Source: JAYFRE01 sp034926235 (GTDB lineage Bacteria > Pseudomonadota > Alphaproteobacteria > Rhodospirillales > Magnetospirillaceae). From it: a stretch of 64,000 nucleotides of DNA. This document shows, in pieces, positions 17,007 to 24,352 of the stretch. The DNA lies in NCBI GenBank assembly GCA_034926235.1, contig JAYFRE010000128.1, positions 7,696 through 71,695 of the forward strand. The letters are read 5' to 3'. The stretch's first letter is position 1. Each line of letters opens with the position of its first letter. Under the pieces are notes generated by a model. That model worked only from the letters and a program-made list of their open reading frames with translations, had not been told where the DNA came from and made no database searches. The translations under genes and the position numbers were made by a program.

Positions 17007-18086
17007 TTAGTTCTCGATACCTTCGGCGTACCAGTCCATTTTCAGCAGTTCGGTATCGGTCGGGATCTGGCCGGCGGCGATCCGGACCGTGCCCTTCTGG
17101 TCTTTGACCGGACCGGCGAAGGGGTGGTGGCTGCCGTCGATGATGCTGGCCTTGACCTTGTCGGCCGAAACGCGAACCGCTTCGGGCACGATGGGATTGT
17201 AGGGGGTGATGGCGACCATGCCTTCCTTCAGACCCCACCAGGAATTGGTCGAACTCCAACCGCCATTCAGCGCCTTGCCGACGCGGTCGATATAATAGCC
17301 GCCCCATTCGTCGATCGAGGCGGTCAGGTGCATCTTGGGCGCGAAGCGGGACATGTCGGTGCCGTGACCGAAGGTGTAGACCCCGCGCGCCTCGGCCACC
17401 TGCATGGGCGCGGCGCTGTCGGTGTGCTGGCAGATGACGTCCGCGCCCTTGTCGATCAGGGCCTTGGCAGCGTCGGCTTCCTTGCCCGGATCGTACCAGC
17501 TGTTGCACCACACCACCTTGATGGTCAGGTCGGGCCGATGCTTGCGCGCGGCGATGATGAAGGCGTTCATGCCCATGATCACTTCCGGGATCGGGAAGGA
17601 GGCAACCCAGCCGATCACGCCGGTCTTGGTCATCTGGCCGGCGATGTCGCCCAGCACGGCGCGGCCTTCATAGAAGCGCGCATTGTAGATGGCCAAATTC
17701 TTGGCTTGCTTGAAGCCGGTGGCGTGCTCGAACATCACGTTCGGGAACTGGCTCGCCACCTTGACGGTCGGGTTCATGAAGGAGAACGAGGTCGAAAAGA
17801 TGAGCTTGTTGCCCGCGCTGGCCAACTGGCGGATGACCCGTTCGGCGTCGGTGGCGGTGACGTTTTCGACATAGCTGACCTTGACCTGGTCGCCATAGTG
17901 TTTTTCGACCTCCTTGCGGCCAAGATCATGGGCGTAGGTATAGCCGTGATCGCTGATCGGGCCGACATAGACGAAGCCGACGGGCAAGGGGCCGTTCGCC
18001 GCGAAAAGACGCTGGGGCAAAGCGAGCGTGGCAGCGGCGGCAGCGCTTCCGGTCAGGAAGGTCCGCCTGGAGAAGGTGCTGGTCAT
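17007..18086 (-). CDS. BMP family ABC transporter substrate-binding protein, Tat-exported
   Basis: A 359-residue BMP/PnrA-type binding protein. The N-terminus carries a twin-arginine signal (SRRTFLTG followed by AAAAATLALPQRLFA), so it is likely folded in the cytosol and exported by the Tat system encoded at 46.4-48.1 kb. The body shows VGFVYVGPISDHGYTY, NKLIFSTSFSF, GVIGWVASFPIPEVI, GADVICQHTDSAAP and a solvent-exposed Trp-rich end. BMP proteins bind nucleosides, purines or related heterocycles. No permease is adjacent. The matching ATPase and permeases are probably those at 25.7-29.3 kb. It is a single gene bounded by a strong terminator downstream. Confidence 0.9.
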   Translation of the reverse strand: MTSTFSRRTFLTGSAAAAATLALPQRLFAANGPLPVGFVYVGPISDHGYTYAHDLGRKEVEKHYGDQVKVSYVENVTATDAERVIRQLASAGNKLIFSTSFSFMNPTVKVASQFPNVMFEHATGFKQAKNLAIYNARFYEGRAVLGDIAGQMTKTGVIGWVASFPIPEVIMGMNAFIIAARKHRPDLTIKVVWCNSWYDPGKEADAAKALIDKGADVICQHTDSAAPMQVAEARGVYTFGHGTDMSRFAPKMHLTASIDEWGGYYIDRVGKALNGGWSSTNSWWGLKEGMVAITPYNPIVPEAVRVSADKVKASIIDGSHHPFAGPVKDQKGTVRIAAGQIPTDTELLKMDWYAEGIEN

Positions 18087-18190
18087 TCTCTCGATCTCTC
18101 CTCGTGAGACGCAAAAGGGCGATGAAGACCCGCTAGATTACGGGAAAGCGGCCCGCCATCCAAAGCCTAGTCGGCGGATGTTCCCACTTT

Positions 18191-19072
18191 TCAGACGAAA
18201 TGCGTACGGTTCAGGGCGACGATTTCCCGGATGAACTCGGCGACGGCGGTTACATGGCGGCTGGGCCGCAAATCTTCGTGGATCAAGGTCCAATAGCTGC
18301 GCATCAGGACATGATCGGGCAGGACCGGCACCAGCTCGGGGTCGGGGCGGGCCATGAAGGTGTGCAGGATGCCGATGCCAGCGCCCGAACGGACGACCTC
18401 GTGCTGGCCGATCGCGGTCGAGACGGCGATGGCGCTGCGCCAGTCGCGGTGATAATCGCCGGTATAATCGAGCGCCGAGGAATAGAGCAGATCCTCGACA
18501 TAACCGATCAGACGGTGCTGAAGCAGGTCGTCGAGTGACGCGGGCATGCCCCGCTCCTGGATATAAGATTTCGAGGCGTAAAGCCCCAGACTGTAGTCGG
18601 TCAGCTTGCGGGCCAGCAATTTTCCCTTGCGCGGTCTGCCGATGGTGATGGCGATGTCGGCTTCGCGGCGGGATAGGGAAAAGGTACGCGGCACCGGCAC
18701 CAGCTCGATCGACAGGCCGGGGTGGCGTTTGACGATCTCACCGATGCGGGGAGCCAGGAAAACCGCCCCGAATCCATCAGGCGTCCCGATCCGGACCGTG
18801 CCGCTGATCGTGTTGCCGCTGGCGCGGGCGCTGTCATAGGCGGCCAGCATCGCGCTTTCCATCTGTTCGGCGTGGGGCAGGAATTCCCGCCCTTCCTCGG
18901 TCAGTTCGCACCCATTGGTCCTGCGGGTGACCAGGCGCGTGCCCAGCGCCTTTTCGAGCGCGTCGAGCCGGCGGGCGACCGTGGCGTGATTGAGCCCCAG
19001 CCCGTGCGCCGCTCCTAGGATCTGGCCGTGACGCACGACGGCCAGGAACATCCGGATATCGTTCCAATTCAT
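18191..19072 (-). CDS. LysR family transcriptional regulator, divergent from mmsA
   Basis: A 293-residue LysR-type regulator. The N-terminal helix-turn-helix (MNWNDIRMFLAVVRHGQILGAA, then NHATVARRLDALEKALGTRL) is followed by a two-lobed inducer-binding domain starting about residue 90 (SGTVRIGTPDGFG). It is transcribed divergently from mmsA. A TTATGA-N11-TCATAA palindrome in the shared 112-bp gap (19107-19129) fits the T-N11-A rule for LysR operators. The likely role is inducer-dependent control of mmsA and perhaps of the following alcohol dehydrogenase gene. The inducer is unknown. Confidence 0.9.
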   Translation of the reverse strand: MNWNDIRMFLAVVRHGQILGAAHGLGLNHATVARRLDALEKALGTRLVTRRTNGCELTEEGREFLPHAEQMESAMLAAYDSARASGNTISGTVRIGTPDGFGAVFLAPRIGEIVKRHPGLSIELVPVPRTFSLSRREADIAITIGRPRKGKLLARKLTDYSLGLYASKSYIQERGMPASLDDLLQHRLIGYVEDLLYSSALDYTGDYHRDWRSAIAVSTAIGQHEVVRSGAGIGILHTFMARPDPELVPVLPDHVLMRSYWTLIHEDLRPSRHVTAVAEFIREIVALNRTHFV

Positions 19073-19106
19073 GTCGATCTACGATTCCTGCACAACGGGT
19101 CCGGAA

Positions 19107-19129
19107 TTATGAGAATTGTATCTTCATAA
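19107..19129. promoter_or_regulatory. Candidate LysR operator between lysR and mmsA
   Basis: Inverted hexamers TTATGA (19107-19112) and TCATAA (19124-19129) are separated by 11 nt. The site lies 35 nt upstream of the lysR start and 55 nt upstream of the mmsA start, a usual position for a LysR activator/autorepressor site. Confidence 0.55.
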
Positions 19130-19184
19130 ATACACATTCACCCTACGTCATCGTCATCAACAACGCCACGCGATTGGAGAAAAG

Positions 19185-20681
19185 ATGCGTACGATCGGAC
19201 ATTTCATTTGCGGTTGCGAAACCACAGGCCAGTCCACCAATTTTTCGGATGTCTACAACCCTGCGACCGGCGAGGTTCAGGCGCGGCTTGCCCTGGCCAG
19301 TCCGGCCGATCTGGACGCCGCCGTGAAAGCGGCGAAAGCCGCCCAGCCGGCATGGGCCGCGACCAATCCGCAGCGGCGCGCCCGTGTGTTCTTCAAGCTT
19401 GTCGAACTGCTCAACCGCGATCTGACGCCGCTTGCCCAGTTGATGAGCAGCGAGCATGGCAAGACGGTCGAAGATTCCAAGGGCGACATCCAGCGCGGCT
19501 TGGAAATGGCCGAATTCATCGCCAGCACGCCCCACCTTCTGAAGGGCGAGTTCACCGACGGCGCGGGCCCCGGCATCGACATGTATTCGATGCGTCAGCC
19601 GGTGGGCGTCGGTGCGGGCATCACGCCGTTCAATTTCCCGGCGATGATTCCGCTGTGGATGCTGGTGCCGGCGATCGCGGCGGGCAATTCCTTCATCTTG
19701 AAGCCGTCCGAACGGACCCCCAGCCTGGCGGTCAAGATCGCCCTATTGATGAAGGAAGCGGGCCTGCCGGACGGCGTGTTGAGCGTTGTCCATGGCGGCA
19801 AGGAAACGGTGGACGGAATCATCGCGCATCCCGGTATCGACGCCGTGTCCTTTGTCGGCTCGACCCCGGTGGCGCGCTACATCTACGAAAAGGGCGCGGC
19901 GCAGGGCAAGCGCGTCCAGGCCCTGGGCGGGGCCAAGAACCATATGATCATCATGCCGGACGCGGATATCGCCAAGGCGGCGGACGCGATCATGGGCGGC
20001 GCTTATGGCTCCGCCGGCGAACGTTGCATGGCGGTTTCGGTGGCGGTGCCGGTGGGCGACAAGACGGCTGAGGCGGTCATCGCCGCGGTCAAGGAGCGCA
20101 TCGCCAAGCTCAAGATCGGCCCCTACAACGACGCTTCCTCGGAAATGGGTCCGGTGATCGCCAAAGCCGCTCAGGACCGCATCAACGGTCTGATCGACAA
20201 GGGTGTCGCCGAAGGCGCCAAGCTTCTGGTCGATGGCCGGAACTGCGTCGTGAAGGGCTATGAAAAAGGCTTCTTTGTCGGTCCGACCCTGTTCGACCGG
20301 GTGACGACCGAGATGAGCATCTACCGCGAGGAAATCTTCGGCCCGGTGCTGTCCGTGGTGCGGGCCCAGAATTACGAAGAAGCGCTGTCCCTGCCGATGA
20401 AGAGTCCCTTCGGCAACGGCGTGTCGATCTTTACCCGGGACGGCGATACCGCCCGTGATTTCACCAGCCGGATCAATGTCGGCATGGTGGGAATCAATGT
20501 GCCGGTGCCTGCGCCGCTGGCTTACTACACCTTTGGCGGCTGGAAGGCGTCGGCCTTCGGCGATCTGGCCGACCAGGGGATGGATTCGGTCCGTTTCTGG
20601 ACGCGCAACAAGACGGTTACCGCCCGTTGGTTCTCTGGGATCAAGGAAGGTGCCGAATTCCAGATGCCCACCATGAAATAA
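19185..20681 (+). CDS. mmsA: CoA-acylating methylmalonate-semialdehyde dehydrogenase
   Basis: A 498-residue aldehyde dehydrogenase of the MmsA/IolA type. It oxidises methylmalonate semialdehyde to propionyl-CoA, or malonate semialdehyde to acetyl-CoA, using NAD and CoA. Diagnostic segments are GVGAGITPFNFPAMIPLWM, KPSERTPS, GGAKNHMIIMPDAD, the catalytic Cys281 in GSAGERCMAVS, and EEIFGPVLSV. Motifs GAKNH and GERCM separate it from ordinary non-acylating dehydrogenases. It catalyses the late step of valine and beta-alanine breakdown. The start at 19185 has GGAG 5 nt upstream. A LysR regulator is divergent and a strong hairpin follows. Confidence 0.95.
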   Translation: MRTIGHFICGCETTGQSTNFSDVYNPATGEVQARLALASPADLDAAVKAAKAAQPAWAATNPQRRARVFFKLVELLNRDLTPLAQLMSSEHGKTVEDSKGDIQRGLEMAEFIASTPHLLKGEFTDGAGPGIDMYSMRQPVGVGAGITPFNFPAMIPLWMLVPAIAAGNSFILKPSERTPSLAVKIALLMKEAGLPDGVLSVVHGGKETVDGIIAHPGIDAVSFVGSTPVARYIYEKGAAQGKRVQALGGAKNHMIIMPDADIAKAADAIMGGAYGSAGERCMAVSVAVPVGDKTAEAVIAAVKERIAKLKIGPYNDASSEMGPVIAKAAQDRINGLIDKGVAEGAKLLVDGRNCVVKGYEKGFFVGPTLFDRVTTEMSIYREEIFGPVLSVVRAQNYEEALSLPMKSPFGNGVSIFTRDGDTARDFTSRINVGMVGINVPVPAPLAYYTFGGWKASAFGDLADQGMDSVRFWTRNKTVTARWFSGIKEGAEFQMPTMK

Positions 20682-20703
20682 AAAAGGACCGGAGGTCACG
20701 ACG

Positions 20704-20746
20704 CCGCCCCGTCCCGGCAGGGACATAGAATGCCGGGACGGGGCGG
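20704..20746 (+). terminator. Hairpin downstream of mmsA
   Basis: A perfect 16-bp GC-rich inverted repeat (20704-20719 and 20731-20746) with an 11-nt loop, 22 nt after the mmsA stop. No T-run follows, so it may terminate weakly or stabilise the mmsA mRNA end. Confidence 0.6.
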
Positions 20747-20813
20747 GACCGGCTTTGCCTACAACGATAAGAAAAATCCTGAAATTTTAATTTAATTTGA
20801 GGAGGATTGCGTA

Positions 20814-21980
20814 ATGGCGGCCATATCGAACATTTTTCTACCAAGAAATCTTAGAGTTGGAGGGGGATCGTCCCGTCAGCTCGCCGAGATACTTTCTGAA
20901 TTCAATCTTAAACATCCTTTGATCGTTACTGATTCGTTTCTTGTAAAAAGTGGGATGCTGGCGCCGATTGAAGACTCTCTTGCCAGCGCCGGCGTTGCCT
21001 TTCGTGTTTTTTCAGGGACTGTTCCCGACCCGACCGTGGCCTCGGTCAAGGCCGGCTTGGCTTTCCTGAAGGAGGCGGACCATGATTGCGTCGTCGGCAT
21101 CGGCGGCGGAAGCCCGATGGACACCGCCAAGGCGTTGGCCATATTGGCCGTGTATGGCGGCGAGATGGCCGATTACAAGATCCCTCATCTTCAGACACGG
21201 CCCGGACTACCTATCATCGCCATTCCAACCACGGCCGGCACCGGTTCGGAGGCCACGCGGGTGACGATCATCACCAACGAGGTCACCGATGAGAAGATGC
21301 TGTGCATGGGGCCGGCTTATCAGCCCTTGGCGGCGCTGATCGATTATGAGCTGACCTTGGGCGCGCCCCGCCGTCTGACCGCCGACACCGGGCTGGACGC
21401 GTTGACCCACGCCATCGAAGCCTATGTCAGCCAGCGGGCCAATCCCTTTGCGGATGGCATGGCGCTGGCGGCGATGAAGGCGATCTGGGCCAATCTGCCG
21501 ACCGTTTGCGCCGATCCGGGGAACCGGCCGGCGCGGGAAGCGATGATGCTGGGTTCGACCCAGGCCGGCATAGCCTTCTCGAACAGCTCGGTGGCCATGG
21601 TCCACGGTATGAGCCGGCCGATCGGCGCGTTCTTCCATGTCGCGCATGGTCTGTCCAACGCGATGCTGTTGCCGGCAGTGACGGCCTTCTCGGTTTCAGC
21701 CGCTTCGGCCCGTTATGCCGATTGCGCGCGCGCCATGGGCGTGGCGGCCATTCTGGATGGCGACGATACGGCTTGCGCCAAGCTGGTCGTTGCGCTGGAG
21801 AAGATTACGCGAGATCTCGATGTGCCGTCGCCCAAGGTCTATGGCATCGACGAGAAGCGTTGGTTTGAAGTTCTGGACGTCATGGCCGAGCAAGCTTTGG
21901 CTTCAGGATCGCCGGGGAATAATCCAAGGGTTCCATCGGCGCGCGAAATAAGAGATATTTACATCCAGGTCTGGAAGTAG
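20814..21980 (+). CDS. Iron-containing (type III) alcohol dehydrogenase
   Basis: A 388-residue iron-type alcohol dehydrogenase. The nucleotide-binding GIGGGSPMDTAKA lies near residue 100 and TTAGTGSEAT near 145. The metal-binding region includes DTGLDALTHAIEAYVS and the His-rich MVHGMSRPIGAFFHVAHGLSNAMLLP. Members interconvert short alcohols or hydroxyacids with aldehydes or semialdehydes using NAD(P). Next to mmsA it may handle a hydroxyacid such as 3-hydroxyisobutyrate or 3-hydroxypropionate, but this is inference. The ribosome binding site GAGGAGG is very strong and the first 20 codons are AT-rich, which favours high translation. It lies 132 bp after mmsA behind a hairpin. Confidence 0.92.
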   Translation: MAAISNIFLPRNLRVGGGSSRQLAEILSEFNLKHPLIVTDSFLVKSGMLAPIEDSLASAGVAFRVFSGTVPDPTVASVKAGLAFLKEADHDCVVGIGGGSPMDTAKALAILAVYGGEMADYKIPHLQTRPGLPIIAIPTTAGTGSEATRVTIITNEVTDEKMLCMGPAYQPLAALIDYELTLGAPRRLTADTGLDALTHAIEAYVSQRANPFADGMALAAMKAIWANLPTVCADPGNRPAREAMMLGSTQAGIAFSNSSVAMVHGMSRPIGAFFHVAHGLSNAMLLPAVTAFSVSAASARYADCARAMGVAAILDGDDTACAKLVVALEKITRDLDVPSPKVYGIDEKRWFEVLDVMAEQALASGSPGNNPRVPSAREIRDIYIQVWK

Positions 21981-22031
21981 GGGGTGGAAGAGAACAGCTC
22001 CATTCCCTTTTGAAGACTTCCAACTAGGTCT

Positions 22032-22059
22032 GCCGGGCGTGGGGGTCTACACGCCCGGC
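22032..22059 (+). terminator. Hairpin downstream of the iron alcohol dehydrogenase gene
   Basis: Ten-bp arms GCCGGGCGTG (22032-22041) and CACGCCCGGC (22050-22059) with an 8-nt loop, 51 nt after the stop. No T-run is present. Confidence 0.5.
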
Positions 22060-22306
22060 GACCGTCGGAAACATCCCGAAGATTGATGAAATCTTGGAAA
22101 ACAGCGGACGACGCGTGGTGTTCGTTGGTTTTTGCGCGTCCGGGGAATCGGTGAAACTCCAGGCCGGAATGATGCGCACATCCTTAAAATAGCCTGGGAG
22201 GCAGATTGGAAGGACGTTCCGCATCCGGTGGGTGGTCCGGGTCTTGGCGGCGTCCTGATGCCCGGCTATGTGGAGAATATAAAGAATTTTTCCAAAAAAG
22301 GCGATG

Positions 22307-22326
22307 AATGTACGGAAACGTACATT
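22307..22326. repeat. Palindrome AATGTACG / CGTACATT
   Basis: Perfect 8-bp inverted repeat around a GAAA centre (22307-22314 and 22319-22326). It may be a regulator binding site or a small stem-loop. Further palindromes lie at 22380-22392 and 22417-22443. Confidence 0.45.
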
Positions 22327-22416
22327 TGTTCTAATATAAACTTCATATAATTTGCTCTAAACCGGAAAGATATTCCATATAAACCTGGTTTATGCCGCCA
22401 ATAAGGAAATTAATTC

Positions 22417-22443
22417 GCCATTTTTGGCGATACCATTTTTGGC
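22417..22443. repeat. Tandem copies of CCATTTTTGGC
   Basis: The 11-mer CCATTTTTGGC occurs at 22418-22428 and again at 22433-22443, a 15-bp period. Each copy contains the inverted pair CCA/TGG around T-rich DNA. Spaced repeats of this sort often bind a dimeric regulator, but none is identified here. Confidence 0.4.
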
Positions 22444-22721
22444 ATGAGCAAGATCGCGCAGAGTCCATTCCCTTTCTTTCTTCCGGCAGCAGGCGCTGCA
22501 CGGGAGATCGGGAATGGCTGTCCTGCCGCGGCTGGATGGCGATGACGGCCTGAACCGGCCTTCCGTTGCTTTTCAAAGGGCCGATGGCCCGACGCGGCGG
22601 AAAACAAGGGCGCGCGGTTTGCTCCTGCCAGGGGGATGTCTCGCGCGCGGTTTCACCGCGGCCCGCTTTTCCTCTGGATCGGTCACTCTGTCGGTCACGG
22701 CGTTATCGCCGGGAGGAATGG

Positions 22722-22952
22722 ATGTTTGGAGTCCTTGCCGCCGACCTATGCAGGAACAATCTCCTGCATTTCGCCCTTTGTCCGGAGGATGTTTCATCCC
22801 GATCCCCGGAACATGGCGATCGCTTGAAATCTTTCCCGATCGGTTCTGCCGTCATCGGCGGCCGCGCGCATCACGCCTTGGCCGTTCCCAATCATGACGT
22901 GCCCAGGAAACCGTGTCCGGCCTTGGTGAGAAAGGGGTGCGGGAAGGCCTGA
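22722..22952 (+). CDS. Possible small protein, unrecognised
   Basis: A 76-codon frame starting MFGVLAADLCRNN with GGAGG exactly 5 nt ahead of its ATG. It is rich in Cys, His and Arg and has no membrane segment or signal peptide. I recognise no family. Codon third positions are GC-rich like those of real genes here, but the same is true of many shadow frames in this genome. It could be a real small gene, or chance. Confidence 0.25.
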   Translation: MFGVLAADLCRNNLLHFALCPEDVSSRSPEHGDRLKSFPIGSAVIGGRAHHALAVPNHDVPRKPCPALVRKGCGKA

Positions 22953-23136
22953 GTCCGGCCTCTTTTCCGGATTGAAACGGAAAAGAAAGGGCCGCTCCTC
23001 TCTATATAAGTAATAAATTATTTGTCGCCAGTATTTTTTAGGCGATGGGAAGACTCGTATTTGTTTTTGAATAAAAATAAGAATAAAAAATAGAATTTGA
23101 GGGTTTATACAAATATTTTTATGTAGGAGGTTGTTT

Positions 23137-24177
23137 ATGTTTGTTATGAAAGAAATCGATTCCTATGGGCATGAGAATTTGTTATTCGCCCATGATGAAA
23201 AGACTGGTCTGAAGGCAATCATCGCCGTTCATGACACCACCCTGGGGCCGGCTCTCGGCGGCACGCGGTTCTGGAATTACGCCGACGAAGAAGAAGCTCT
23301 TTATGACGTGCTGCGCCTGTCCCGCGGCATGAGCCTGAAGAATGCCGGGGCCGGCCTGAAGATGGGAGGCGGCAAGGCCGTCATCATCGGGGATCCGAAG
23401 AAACTGCGCAGCCAGGAATTTTTCAACGCCTATGGGCGATTTGTCGATCGGCTGTCCGGTTGCTATTACACGGCAGAAGACGTAAATACGACCACCCAAG
23501 ACATGGTCTGGATCAGCGAGAGCACGAAATATGTTACGGGCCTGCCCGGCAAAAGCGGCAATCCTTCGCCCTTCACTGCCTATGGGACCTACATGTCGAT
23601 GAAGGCGGGCGCGAAGGAAGCCTTCGGTTCGGATTCCCTAGAAGGAAAAGTCGTTGCCATTCAAGGTCTTGGCAATGTCGGATACGGAATCGCCAGGCAT
23701 GTGCATGACGAAGGCGGCGTTTTGAAGGTGTTCGACATCAACGGGGAAGCCGTGAACCGGGCGGTCGAGGAGCTCGGCGCGACCGCCGTGCCGGGCGACC
23801 AGATTCTATCGACCAAATGCGACATCCTGTCCCCTTGCGCTTTGGGCGCCGTCTTCGACACGGAAAATCTGAAGAAGGTCAAAGCCAAGGTCATTTGCGG
23901 ATGCGCGAACAACCAGCTGGTCGATAACGCCGCCGGCGACCTGATCGACCGCCTGGGCATCGTCTACTGCCCCGACTATATCGCCAATGCGGGCGGCGTC
24001 ATCAATTGCGCGGCAGAGGTCGAAGGCGGGTATGACGAGGAAAAAGTGAAGGATAAGGTCCGGCACATCTACGACGCCACCGAGATGATTTTCAATATGG
24101 CGAGAGAGCGAAAAATCCCGACCTACAAAGCAGCCGATGAATATGCATACAGCATAATCAAGTCTGCGAAGCACTAA
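23137..24177 (+). CDS. Leucine dehydrogenase-like amino acid dehydrogenase (Glu/Leu/Phe/Val family)
   Basis: A 346-residue NAD-dependent amino acid dehydrogenase. The substrate and catalytic region reads GPALGGTRFW, then SLKNAGAGLKMGGGKAV, placing lysines at 68 and 80, the same numbers as in Bacillus leucine dehydrogenase. The Rossmann motif is GLGNVGYGIA. It reversibly deaminates branched-chain (or aromatic) L-amino acids to 2-oxo acids and ammonium. Leucine or valine is favoured because brnQ follows directly, but phenylalanine dehydrogenase cannot be excluded. The start at 23137 has AGGAGG 6 nt upstream; a TTG two codons earlier is less likely. A very AT-rich leader precedes it and a good terminator follows. 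Confidence 0.9.
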   Translation: MFVMKEIDSYGHENLLFAHDEKTGLKAIIAVHDTTLGPALGGTRFWNYADEEEALYDVLRLSRGMSLKNAGAGLKMGGGKAVIIGDPKKLRSQEFFNAYGRFVDRLSGCYYTAEDVNTTTQDMVWISESTKYVTGLPGKSGNPSPFTAYGTYMSMKAGAKEAFGSDSLEGKVVAIQGLGNVGYGIARHVHDEGGVLKVFDINGEAVNRAVEELGATAVPGDQILSTKCDILSPCALGAVFDTENLKKVKAKVICGCANNQLVDNAAGDLIDRLGIVYCPDYIANAGGVINCAAEVEGGYDEEKVKDKVRHIYDATEMIFNMARERKIPTYKAADEYAYSIIKSAKH

Positions 24178-24186
24178 AACCACATC

Positions 24187-24220
24187 AGGCTTGGCCAGAA
24201 ATATCTGGCCAAGCCTTTGT
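24187..24220 (+). terminator. Intrinsic terminator of the amino acid dehydrogenase gene
   Basis: A perfect 13-bp stem, AGGCTTGGCCAGA (24187-24199) and TCTGGCCAAGCCT (24204-24216), with a 4-nt loop and TTGTT after it. It lies 10 nt past the stop codon, so brnQ needs its own promoter or readthrough. Confidence 0.8.
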
Positions 24221-24331
24221 TATCAATAATTCAACCATGATGTATATCCAGTATTCTTCGTTTTTAAATGAGTGGCGGGGAATATGATTAATTCAAATGT
24301 TTTTATAAGAATGGATATGCGAGGTAGATTT

Positions 24332-24352
24332 ATGACTAAGGAGATTAGTCAT
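24332..24352 (+). promoter_or_regulatory. Hairpin enclosing the brnQ ribosome binding site
   Basis: Eight-bp arms ATGACTAA (24332-24339) and TTAGTCAT (24345-24352) enclose the loop GGAGA, which is the core of the Shine-Dalgarno sequence. The right arm contains the A and T of the brnQ start codon. If it folds in mRNA, it would hold the start site in a stem and present the Shine-Dalgarno core in the loop. Confidence 0.5.

Larger units (their letters stand above)
21981..23136. other. Long intergenic region with palindromes and an AT-rich patch
   Basis: 1156 bp between the alcohol dehydrogenase and amino acid dehydrogenase genes, both on the plus strand. It holds a hairpin at 22032-22059, a cluster of short palindromes at 22307-22443, one possible small gene at 22722-22952 and a very AT-rich leader from about 23000. 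Reading frames of 60-130 codons in the middle have no recognisable similarity. No sigma-54 site or known riboswitch was identified. Confidence 0.5.

Noticed and set aside
22343..22576. Minus-strand frame of 77 codons in the palindrome region
   Set aside because: No ribosome binding site, no similarity and mixed composition; more likely regulatory DNA.
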